The notes under the pieces: model-generated | The model's database searches: none | The model's input: the letters and a program-made list of their open reading frames with translations, nothing else | Told to the model about the DNA's origin: nothing | Made by a program: the position numbers and the translations under genes | Assembly (NCBI GenBank): GCA_963169875.1 | Contig: CAUJEL010000075.1 | Span: 1 to 64,000, forward strand | Direction of reading: 5' to 3' | Origin: Candidatus Zhuqueibacterota bacterium | GTDB lineage: Bacteria; Zhuqueibacterota; Zhuqueibacteria; Residuimicrobiales; Residuimicrobiaceae | DNA: 64,000 nucleotides | Part shown: piece by piece, positions 50,261 through 57,873 of the stretch | Layout: each line of letters opens with the position of its first letter | How positions within the stretch are numbered: position 1 is the first letter of the stretch

Positions 50261-52291
50261 CTAGAACATTTTTCCTGATCCCATTTGTGCATTCGACCGC
50301 CACAGGATATAATCGGAAAGATTCACAGTGGCATCGCCCGTCAGATCTGCTCCACTGTTATAGCCATTGCTGCTTGCCCTCAGCGCATTATACCATTGCA
50401 CATAATCCCGCGTCGTCACCAGGCCGTCGCGGGTGCAATCGCCGGCCCACAAGGCCCAGACGCCCGGTTCCACTTCTTTTGCGGCTGCGGATCCGCCATA
50501 ATAGCGGTCGCTGGTTGCGGAAAAATCATAGCTGAGCGTGCTGCTCTGTGACAGCGGCTGGGGAGCGGCGCTGGCCACCTCTACATGGTTGCGGTGATCC
50601 ACGGCCACATAATAATCGTTTTCTGATAAACCGGGAAAGAGCAGTGTAGTGCGGGTGCTGCCGTATTGATCGAAATCGAGCGCCTGGCCGTCCTGCAGCA
50701 GGAGAAAGGCGCGCTGGGCGACCGGAGCGCTACCCAGACTGGTATTTAGAGAGACCAGCAGCCAATCAGTCATGGTTGCGGGCAGACTGGCGATGGTTCT
50801 GGGAGAGGCCGCATAGGGTGAAGTCAACGGCAGCAGCGGCTGCAGGGTTGTGGTCATGGCATGGGAGGTGGTGGCATAGAATCCTTGCAGCAGAGCGTGC
50901 AGATCTAATTTCAGGGCTTTGAAATCACAGGCGCCGAGATCATCGTCCGCTGATCTTGATTCGGTGGTTTGGTGCTGTACATATTGCAGTAGCGGCTGGC
51001 GCCGGGCGAGAAAACCCGTGAGCGCGGAGGATTGCAGCAGGCAGACCGATCCTTCAGTCAGGTGAAAATCCTGTGTCGCCTCGTTGACAAATCCAGGCGC
51101 GGCGGCTTCGATGTTGGGCACGTCCACGGTGATGCTCGCGCCGGGATCGAGGGTGCTGTGGGTGTTGCGCCAGCCCGGTTTGAAATAGTTGGATCGCAGG
51201 GTGAGCTGTCCGGTGGCATCGAGCATGGCCAGCCGCGAGCCTTCGATGGCGACATAGATGATGTTGTTGCGGCAGTCGGCGCTCTGGCTGTTGGTGGAAA
51301 GGCGCATCAGGGTGGTGTTGCCGGTGCGCGTCGAGACCACAGTGTTGTGGTAGAAATAAAGATTTTCGCGGTACATGGGCGTGTCGCCGCCGTCGCCGCC
51401 GAAATGGAGAATCTGCGCGTTGCCGTCGCCGTCGTGTTCGATGAGGAGGTTGCCATAGACAAAGGTCGAATCGTAGTCGGGGCGGTCACGGAGATCGGAA
51501 TAATCGGTTTCCACCAGATCGAGCTGGCGGTTGCCCGATTCGATCCAGTTGTAGCGAATCACCGTGCCGGCGGAGCGATCCTTGAGATTGTTGCCGAGGC
51601 AGCCAGTGCGCAGGGGGCCGAAATGATTGTACTGGTAGAGGATGCCCGCGGTTTCGGTATAGGTGTTGTGCTCATAGATGGAGCTGCCGATGCCGTTGTC
51701 GTAAATATGGCAGCCCTGGATGGTGATATCGGAGGAGCCGTGGCCGGCGAAGATGCCGTTGCCGCTGTTGTGGATGATGCAGTTTTCGATGGTGATATGG
51801 TCGCCGGTTTCGATGTGGATGGAGGCGGCGTTGTTGGTGTAGGAACCAGGATTGCCCGCATCATCGCTGAAGGTGTAGGGCGCCCGGCCAGATTGGATAT
51901 TGAGATTGCGGATGATGATATAACTGGGCGCCGTGGCCGGGATGGAGGCGCCGCCGACCTTGATAACGCTGCGGCCTTCGTTCCAATAGTCCAGCGCCAG
52001 CCGCGTCACCGCGCCTTCGCCGTCGATGACCGGCAGAACGCCGCTGGCGTTGGCCACGCCCTCGAAAATGACCGGCTGTGTCGCAGTGCCGGAGGCGCCG
52101 ATGACCCATTTCTCTTTGTAGGGTGCCGCCTGCCAATAGATGCGAACGATATCGCCGGCGGCGAGAGATTCCAGTGGCACCTGGCCGATGGCTGTGTAGG
52201 GTTTGCCGGGGCCGACTTCGTAGAGCGTGGCCTGCAGAGGTATCGTCAGACACAGGATCATGCAAAAGATAGGCGCAAGCTGATTTTTCAT
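50261..52291 (-). CDS. Secreted right-handed beta-helix protein with dockerin-like tail
   Basis: A 676-residue protein from ATG 52291 (signal peptide MKNQLAPIFCMILCLTIPLQA). Residues 90-420 are parallel-beta-helix repeats: ITIENCIIHNSGNGIFAGHG, ITIQGCHIYDNG, YQYNHFGPLR, VIRYNWIESG and YFYHNTVVS, as in pectate-lyase-like and DUF1565 proteins. The last 60 residues carry two calcium-loop repeats, GDCTRDGLVTTRDYVQW and ADLTGDATVNLSDYILW, dockerin-like. It is a probable carbohydrate-binding or -cleaving surface protein; the substrate is unknown. An in-frame ATG at 52330 is less likely because it precedes the signal peptide. Confidence 0.85.
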   Translation of the reverse strand: MKNQLAPIFCMILCLTIPLQATLYEVGPGKPYTAIGQVPLESLAAGDIVRIYWQAAPYKEKWVIGASGTATQPVIFEGVANASGVLPVIDGEGAVTRLALDYWNEGRSVIKVGGASIPATAPSYIIIRNLNIQSGRAPYTFSDDAGNPGSYTNNAASIHIETGDHITIENCIIHNSGNGIFAGHGSSDITIQGCHIYDNGIGSSIYEHNTYTETAGILYQYNHFGPLRTGCLGNNLKDRSAGTVIRYNWIESGNRQLDLVETDYSDLRDRPDYDSTFVYGNLLIEHDGDGNAQILHFGGDGGDTPMYRENLYFYHNTVVSTRTGNTTLMRLSTNSQSADCRNNIIYVAIEGSRLAMLDATGQLTLRSNYFKPGWRNTHSTLDPGASITVDVPNIEAAAPGFVNEATQDFHLTEGSVCLLQSSALTGFLARRQPLLQYVQHQTTESRSADDDLGACDFKALKLDLHALLQGFYATTSHAMTTTLQPLLPLTSPYAASPRTIASLPATMTDWLLVSLNTSLGSAPVAQRAFLLLQDGQALDFDQYGSTRTTLLFPGLSENDYYVAVDHRNHVEVASAAPQPLSQSSTLSYDFSATSDRYYGGSAAAKEVEPGVWALWAGDCTRDGLVTTRDYVQWYNALRASSNGYNSGADLTGDATVNLSDYILWRSNAQMGSGKMF

Positions 52292-52793
52292 GACTCGACT
52301 CTCAGGCTTTATGAAAAAACAGGGAAACATCCATATTTGAATGGATAGTGTGCAGAATCAGAATTGTCTTCCCAGTATGATAATCATTGTCACAGAGTAA
52401 TGCAACTTTTATTATCACCTAAACTGAGCGATTGCCTTAACCTTGCGAAGGTTTCCAACCTTGGCAAGGTTACCTTTTGTGCACCCATGCTCAATTTGGA
52501 TATCAGTGGACTTGGCCTTGACTCGCACAGGATGGAATCTGAAAAATTGTCTCAGGACGATGGCAATCAGACCGGAAGTCCATTGGTTTTATTATCTGGT
52601 GATTTGACAATATTCAGGTTAAATAACCAAGTAGTTTATTTCCAGGATAGATATATATCAGCAATAAACAGGCTAACTCTTTAATATTAAGTGAATAGAA
52701 AAAATCCGTCAGAATCCTTGATGATGGCATATAAATTGCGAAAGGTGTCCAGTGAAAGGTATTTTAATTCTACTAACTTTAAGGGGTATAACG
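52292..52793. other. Divergent intergenic region
   Basis: 502 bases between the divergent beta-helix and S74-chaperone genes. It holds a small dyad TCCAT/ATGGA near 52330-52345, the TTGCGAAGG palindrome at 52439, and an AT-rich tail with AAGGGG before ATG 52794. Otherwise nothing. Confidence 0.5.
52439..52471. repeat. TTGCGAAGG palindrome 3
   Basis: AACCTTGCGAAGGTT and AACCTTGGCAAGGTT flank TCC with a single mismatch. Left flank AACTGAGCGATTG is shared with copy 4 (AACTAAGCGATTG at 55214). Here it lies upstream of both neighbouring genes, so it is not simply a terminator. Confidence 0.75.
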
Positions 52794-55001
52794 ATGAGCA
52801 GGTTCTTCAATCTTACAGGTCTTTGTCTGCTATTTGCACTTTTTCTACCAGCGACGGCGCAGATGATCGTGAAAAACAGTGTGCAGACTGAAGTCGTCCG
52901 AATCACCGAAAGAGGCAGTATGGGCGTTGGAACTGCGACGCCTGTGGCAAAATTGACCATCCAATCCATCGAGGATACCTATCCACACGTCGCAGGCGGC
53001 GTCGCGGTAACGGCACTCCCCACCGAGGCGCATGTACAGTTCAATGATCCGACTGGCTATGAAGCCGCCTCGCTCATGGCTGGCAAGGTCAGCTCCAGTA
53101 CCGGGACTGAAAGCTATGGTTATCTGGCGCTGTCCGTAAAAAATCCATCCAATGCCTGGGTTGAGAGCGCCCGCTTGACCAGCAGCGGGTTGGGCCTTGG
53201 GGTTACAGATCCGTTGACATACCGTTTGTATGCTGCGGGGTCTACGCGTCTGGATCACCTGAACATCAATGGCCGCTACAGCCTGCCGACTGTTGATGGC
53301 ACAAGTGGCTACGTGCTCAAGACCAACGGCTCGGGTGCAGTGAGCTGGCAGCCGGATGCGACCGGCAGCGGCAGCGCGGATCTGGACTGGCTGCCGCAGG
53401 GCGCGGCAAATGATGCCGAAATCTATCATACCGGCAATGTTCGCGTGGGCCATAGTTCCGCTTCCACGGCCAAAGTGGATGTGACAGGTTCGACTGCCAG
53501 TCTCGCGCCGCTGCGCTTGCGCATCGGCACGGCACCGGCGTCGCCCAATAGCGGTGATATCTGGCACAGCGGCGGTTCGACAGACAGCAGACTCTATTTT
53601 CGTGCTGAGAACGGGACACTGGATATAACAGGTGATGTTCGCAGTGTGACCGCGGGGACAGGATTGTCCGGCGGCGGAACCACCAGCGATCTTACACTGA
53701 ATGCAAGGACCAGCGAGGCCTTGTGGAATGCCAATAAACTGCAAGGCTATGCGGTTGCCAATACAGCGCCTGCCGCGAACCAGGTCCTCAAATGGAATGC
53801 AACCAACTCGAGTTGGGAGCCAGGCGCGGACGCCAACACCGGCTATGATAATGATTGGCTGCCCCAGGGCGCCGCCAACAACGCTCTGATTTATCATATG
53901 GGTGTGGCGGGCATCGGCACGGCAACCCCCCAGGCAGCGCTGGAAATCAGGACCAGCGGCAACAAGGAGCTGCCTTATTACACCGGCACTTATTCGCAAA
54001 CCGGTCTGTTCACCTACAGAGGCGATATCACGGATGCGGATGCCGGGCAATGGGAGTCCTTGATCGGTGTCACCTCATCCACGCGATCCACCACACTCAA
54101 TACCGGCCACCGGCTGGCCATACATGGCATACTACTGGACAAGAACATCACCGGCGCCCAGAAATGGATTGCATCCGGCAGCATCGCCCAGCAGAATAAT
54201 TATGCCCCCAAACTGATCACTGCCTTATCTGGAACCATTCACAACGATAGTAATGACCCATCTTTTCCAACCGGGTATAAAACATATGCGCTGCGCCTCG
54301 CCAATGGCCGTGTAGGTGACGATGATTATCTCATCTATGGATTTGGTGGGATTAATGGTGCCGCCAAAAGCTATCTGGAAGGCAAGTTGGGCATTGGCAC
54401 CACGGCGCCGCAGGCAGATCTGCACGTACGAGATGATGATGATTTTGCGTCGATTCAGGTGACCGGAAAATACATAGACCCAAATCCGGTTACTGCAACG
54501 ATCCATGCCGGTAATCAGTATGTCAGATTCAATTCGACGCAAAATTTACATATCACTTCCGATACCGACAACACCATCGCTGACGCCAACGGCGCCATCA
54601 CCTTCGCCTGCAACAGTGATGTCATCGGCTCCCCGAACTGGAAATTACTTTTTCAGGTCAAAGAAGATAAATCCCTCTATGTAGGTTCCGGTGCTACCTG
54701 CACAGTTGGAGGTGTATGGACGAATGCCTCAAGTCGGGCTTATAAGGAGAACATTGATGATATTTCCGAGTCCGAGGCTCTGCAAACGGTCATGAATTTG
54801 AATCCTGTCAAGTATAATTATATTGCGGACCCTGGAGACGTAAATGCAGGATTTATCGCTGAAGATGTGCCAGAGCTGGTGGCTTCCAAAGACCGCAAAG
54901 GGCTCAGCCCCATGGATATTGTGGCTGTGTTGACCAAAGTGGTGCAAGCCCAGCAGAAACAGATCGAGAAACTCAATGAAATGGTGCAAAAACAAAAATA
55001 G
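52794..55001 (+). CDS. Surface/adhesin-like protein with C-terminal S74 intramolecular chaperone
   Basis: A 735-residue exported protein from ATG 52794 (AAGGGG upstream; signal peptide SRFFNLTGLCLLFALFLPATA). The body is rich in tail-fibre-like repeats, GSMGVGTATPVAKLTI-type motifs recurring as GVAGIGTATPQAALEI and GKLGIGTTAPQADLHV. Two longer copies of DWLPQGAANDAEIYHTG / DWLPQGAANNALIYHMG lie near residues 200 and 365. The last 90 residues are a Peptidase_S74 domain: SSRAYKENIDDI, LNPVKYNYI, GFIAEDVPELV, then a helical coil. S74 domains trimerise beta-fibres and self-cleave at the Ser. Terminator downstream. Confidence 0.86.
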   Translation: MSRFFNLTGLCLLFALFLPATAQMIVKNSVQTEVVRITERGSMGVGTATPVAKLTIQSIEDTYPHVAGGVAVTALPTEAHVQFNDPTGYEAASLMAGKVSSSTGTESYGYLALSVKNPSNAWVESARLTSSGLGLGVTDPLTYRLYAAGSTRLDHLNINGRYSLPTVDGTSGYVLKTNGSGAVSWQPDATGSGSADLDWLPQGAANDAEIYHTGNVRVGHSSASTAKVDVTGSTASLAPLRLRIGTAPASPNSGDIWHSGGSTDSRLYFRAENGTLDITGDVRSVTAGTGLSGGGTTSDLTLNARTSEALWNANKLQGYAVANTAPAANQVLKWNATNSSWEPGADANTGYDNDWLPQGAANNALIYHMGVAGIGTATPQAALEIRTSGNKELPYYTGTYSQTGLFTYRGDITDADAGQWESLIGVTSSTRSTTLNTGHRLAIHGILLDKNITGAQKWIASGSIAQQNNYAPKLITALSGTIHNDSNDPSFPTGYKTYALRLANGRVGDDDYLIYGFGGINGAAKSYLEGKLGIGTTAPQADLHVRDDDDFASIQVTGKYIDPNPVTATIHAGNQYVRFNSTQNLHITSDTDNTIADANGAITFACNSDVIGSPNWKLLFQVKEDKSLYVGSGATCTVGGVWTNASSRAYKENIDDISESEALQTVMNLNPVKYNYIADPGDVNAGFIAEDVPELVASKDRKGLSPMDIVAVLTKVVQAQQKQIEKLNEMVQKQK

Positions 55002-55049
55002 GCAAGCTTTTGCATATTTACTCTCGATCCATGGTTGAAGGATCATTTG

Positions 55050-55088
55050 AAAGGCTTTCTGCGAATATATCGCAGGAAGCCTTTTTTT
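55050..55088 (+). terminator. Intrinsic terminator of the S74 gene
   Basis: AAAGGCTTTCTGCGA and TCGCAGGAAGCCTTT form a 15-bp stem (one G-T pair) with loop ATATA, followed by four more T. Confidence 0.92.
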
Positions 55089-55238
55089 GAAGGGTGAAAG
55101 CGGAAAATAACAGGTCTACGGCCGACGATGCATCAGAATTGATAGTGCTGCAGGCGACCTGCGTCCAGCGAAAAAGTGATATGACATGGTGATTTATTGA
55201 TATATATTACGCAAACTAAGCGATTGGTGCAAAAGGGC

Positions 55239-55271
55239 AACCTCGCGAAGGTTCACAACCTTCGCAAGGTT
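55239..55271. repeat. TTGCGAAGG palindrome 4, extended
   Basis: AACCTCGCGAAGGTT and AACCTTCGCAAGGTT flank CAC; the one arm difference gives a wobble pair. Outside it AGCGATTG (55219-55226) pairs with CAATCGCT (55276-55283), extending the dyad. Located upstream of the cupin gene. Confidence 0.75.
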
Positions 55272-55333
55272 GTGGCAATCGCTCAATTGATGTATTAATA
55301 AAACAGGGTCATTATTTTCAATGAGGAGCGATC

Positions 55334-55789
55334 ATGGCGTTACGTGCTGGCTGGTTTTGGATATTAGGGATCGGCATGGTTTTCAATGGACATACTTGGG
55401 CTCAAGAAAAGGCGGATTCAACGGCTGCTACCGTACCGATGCTGACAATACAAAACTGTGTCACTTCTTTCCGTATGGATGAAGTTATCCCGACCAAAGT
55501 GGGTTACCAGTTCTGGTTCGTGGACAAGGATTTTCTCGATGGCAGGACGTTAAAGCTGAGCGCCGTGGCGCCCAATCAGGCCACGCATGCGCCGCACCAG
55601 CATGCGGAGGACGAGTTCTTTTTCGTTTTGCAGGGAAAAGCGGAATTTATTTTGGATGATTCAACGGCGCAGGGAGCGCCCTATACCAGTTTTTATTGTC
55701 CCCCGAATCGTCTGCATGGCATCCGCAATGCCGGCGCGGATACGTTGAAGTATCTGGTGATCAAAAAATACGAGGCCGGAGCAAAATAG
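55334..55789 (+). CDS. Exported cupin-domain protein
   Basis: A 151-residue protein. The first 24 residues form a signal peptide (WFWILGIGMVFNGHTWAQ). Residues 65-140 are a cupin_2 barrel: HAPHQHAEDEFFFVLQGKAEF gives the first metal motif (HxH-x3/4-E), and PPNRLHGIRNAG the second with its His. The metal and substrate are unknown; cupins range from oxygenases to isomerases. GAGGAGCG lies upstream. It stands alone. Confidence 0.85.
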   Translation: MALRAGWFWILGIGMVFNGHTWAQEKADSTAATVPMLTIQNCVTSFRMDEVIPTKVGYQFWFVDKDFLDGRTLKLSAVAPNQATHAPHQHAEDEFFFVLQGKAEFILDDSTAQGAPYTSFYCPPNRLHGIRNAGADTLKYLVIKKYEAGAK

Positions 55790-55952
55790 TTATTTCCCCG
55801 ACAAGACCAGATGACCTAAAGTGGACATCTATTACCATATTTCAATGTGCTAATAGCTCGATTCTTTGCCAATTGAAAATCAAATTGCATTTTCCTGCAA
55901 TAAGTTATATATTACATTGAGACTTGATAATCTTAACGGTTAGGATAACTAT

Positions 55953-56156
55953 ATGAAATTAAAGGTCATTATCCACCAGGCTGAGGAAGGTGGTTACTGG
56001 GCAGAGGTGCCATCTATTCCAGGATGTTCTACTCAAGGTGAATCCTTTGAGGAGCTGTTAGAAAATTTGTATGAAGCCGTTGAAGGCTGTCTATCCATCG
56101 ATATGATGGATTTTCCAAAAACCGAGAACACCAGGATATTGGAAATTGCTGTATGA
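55953..56156 (+). CDS. hicB: HicB antitoxin
   Basis: A 67-residue HicB-like protein: KVIIHQAEEGGYWAEVPSIP, then GCSTQGESFEELLENLYEA. This is the short RNase H-like antitoxin fold with no separate DNA-binding domain. The order hicB then hicA, with a 4-bp ATGA overlap, differs from the common hicA-hicB order but is also known. Antitoxin function by family. Confidence 0.92.
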   Translation: MKLKVIIHQAEEGGYWAEVPSIPGCSTQGESFEELLENLYEAVEGCLSIDMMDFPKTENTRILEIAV

Positions 56157-56359
56157 AGCCCATATCCGGGAAAGAATTGATCCGTATACTGGAAAACGCT
56201 GGTTGGCAAGTAATCAGAATTCACGGCAGCCATCACATCTTGATGAAAAGTGGTCACACGGAAAGAATATCTGTCCCGGTTCATGGAAATCAACCACTCA
56301 AAATTGGATTGCTTAAGCATCTATTAAAAATAGCGGGTATTGACGTGTCAGAAGTTTGA
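56153..56359 (+). CDS. hicA: HicA mRNA interferase toxin
   Basis: A 68-residue HicA: ISGKELIRILENAGWQVIR, then HGSHHILMKSGHTERISVPVHG with the catalytic His in GSHH, and LKIGLLKHLLKIAGI at the end. It is a dsRBD-like fold that cleaves mRNA, blocked by HicB. Complete and intact, so the module looks active. Confidence 0.93.
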   Translation: MKPISGKELIRILENAGWQVIRIHGSHHILMKSGHTERISVPVHGNQPLKIGLLKHLLKIAGIDVSEV

Positions 56360-56490
56360 TTTTTTTTCCGGATTCTGTTTCAAAGAATATCTCAAGTAAC
56401 TCCTGGGCAAATGATTTTATGCTTGATGGCGGGACTTGCAGAACCCGGATTCTTCCCTTATGATATTTAATGGATTAATTTACCTGCCCC

Positions 56491-57240
56491 TTAATGAAGC
56501 GGCGCAGGCGGGGCTTCTGGTTCTGATTCCCAGAAATTGATCTGCCGGATATCCTCTTCTGATTCCATCCCATCGTACAAATCGCTGGCGGGCACGCGTC
56601 CCCGCACCACAATGGCATTTTCTCCCGTTTTGATATGAACCACAAAAGGATTGTCCGTGTCCACGTTGGACGAACCATATGAACTGCTTGACACCGGGAA
56701 AAACAGAATGCCGGAGTAAATGGCACCCGGGAAAAGCGTATGGTTCTTCGACAGATCGGTCTTGAATTGTTCGTTGGCGTATACGACGGCGCGCTGATCA
56801 TGTTCGATGCGCCGGCTCGTCGATTCATCCCCGGTCAGGGCCAGATTGAGAAAACTGAGAAAGGTGGAACCGGCGAGGTAATCGCGCGTGGCCTTGTCCA
56901 CCGTTGCCGGCCGGACTGGATAAGTTTCCTGGGACTCTTCGCCGTCGGCCTGGACAACCATACACTCTTGCGGATAAAAGTGGAGAATCCGCTGCGAGGT
57001 GTTCTCCAGTGTGAAGGCAATTGCCAGGTATTTGGCGGTCACAAATCCCGAGATGTAGACTTGCAGCTCCGTGGTCGAGGTCTTACATCACTGCGTTCCG
57101 TTTTCCCATAATGTATAGGGCTCCCGGGCGTTTGTCGATTCGATTCGCTGCGCATCCCAGCGCACCAGTTGCGATTGTCTGGCGCAGCCAGCCAACAGCA
57201 TGATCACGCCTGCCAGGGCCAAAAACATCTGTCGTTTCAT
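56491..57240 (-). pseudogene. Lipoprotein gene interrupted by an in-frame TGA
   Basis: The ATG at 57240 starts a lipoprotein, MKRQMFLALAGVIMLLAGC, lipobox Cys19, which reads on to TLWENGTQ and a TGA at 57088-57090. The same frame continues without break: CKTSTTELQVYISG, then TAKYLAIAFTLENTSQ, to a proline-rich end EPEAPPAPLH (stop at 56491). The downstream 199-codon part lacks its own start signal except GTG 57042. Function is unknown; the body has a beta-rich appearance. A nonsense mutation is the simplest view; readthrough or recoding is possible but no clear SECIS hairpin follows. Confidence 0.7.
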
Positions 57241-57466
57241 CGGTACTTGTTCCTCCGTCATGGTGATATTGTTGTCGTCAAAAACAAGTCAGGGACCTTG
57301 ATAGTTACTGTGTTTTATGGCGCCGATTCAACCGGCCCACGAAAAATTCATCCTAATTTGATGCAGGCGCCCGTCAAAAAGGCTTGATCCCTGGTTTTGC
57401 AGTGGTTTGGCAAATAATGATGCATCCCCCAATTCCCATGGGTGGACAGTATGGCTGTTAAACTTT

Positions 57467-57528
57467 AAGCCCGGCCCCCCATTCCGTTTGCACGTTCCCC
57501 CGAACCTGCAAATACGAAAACCGGGCTT
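57467..57528. other. Nested hairpin, possible structured RNA
   Basis: Outer arms AAGCCCGG (57467-57474) and CCGGGCTT (57521-57528) enclose an inner hairpin TTTGCA-C-GTTC / GAAC-C-TGCAAA (57487-57512) with loop CCCC. Both stems are perfect apart from one C-C mismatch. No promoter or T-tract is evident, so an RNA gene is only suggested. Confidence 0.45.
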
Positions 57529-57744
57529 TCAATGTGTACGACGAAATAATTTGCATCCTGCTTTTCAGGTTGTTGTCCTGCCCCTCAATGCTCTGGATCT
57601 ACCAGGATCGACGGCGCTTTGTGCACAGAGATGGCGCGCAGCCAATTATGCGCTATCATCCTGTATGTCCCCAAAAACGTGCCAACTGTAAAATACTAAA
57701 GTTAGCTCAAATGTTTGCAGGTGTTCATCGCATAAAAAACGAAA

Positions 57745-57766
57745 GCGCGTTACGAACGTAACGCGC
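57745..57766 (-). terminator. Terminator of the CARF-AAA gene
   Basis: Perfect 10-bp arms GCGCGTTACG and CGTAACGCGC separated by 2 nt. On the minus strand it is followed by TTTCGTTTTTT. The gene ends 107 bp upstream of it. Confidence 0.75.
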
Positions 57767-57873
57767 CGTGGCTGATTGATTCGTAGAGGTTGCCAGGATG
57801 GTTGATCGAGAGACTCCTGCGGATGGTTCCTGATTTTGCAAGAGGGTCTATTGATCTTGTATGTGGAATGGAT

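Larger units (their letters stand above)
55002..55333. other. Intergenic region with terminator and palindrome
   Basis: 332 bases between the S74 and cupin genes. It holds the S74 terminator (55050-55088), the fourth TTGCGAAGG palindrome (55239-55271) and GAGGAGCG before the cupin ATG. Nothing else is recognised. Confidence 0.5.
57241..57873. other. Intergenic region with structured element and terminator
   Basis: 633 bases between the lipoprotein gene and the CARF-AAA gene. 57467-57528 holds a nested hairpin and 57745-57766 the CARF-AAA terminator (both listed). There is no credible coding sequence. Confidence 0.5.

Noticed and set aside
51032..52348. A 438-codon open frame on the plus strand
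   Set aside because: It is antisense to the beta-helix protein; repetitive Ala/Val/Asp composition mirrors the repeat-rich sense gene.
57060..57090. Selenocysteine at the in-frame TGA
   Set aside because: The 40 nt after TGA give no stable stem of bacterial SECIS type (only a 3-bp CTC/GAG pairing), and no redox motif surrounds it; kept only as a possibility.
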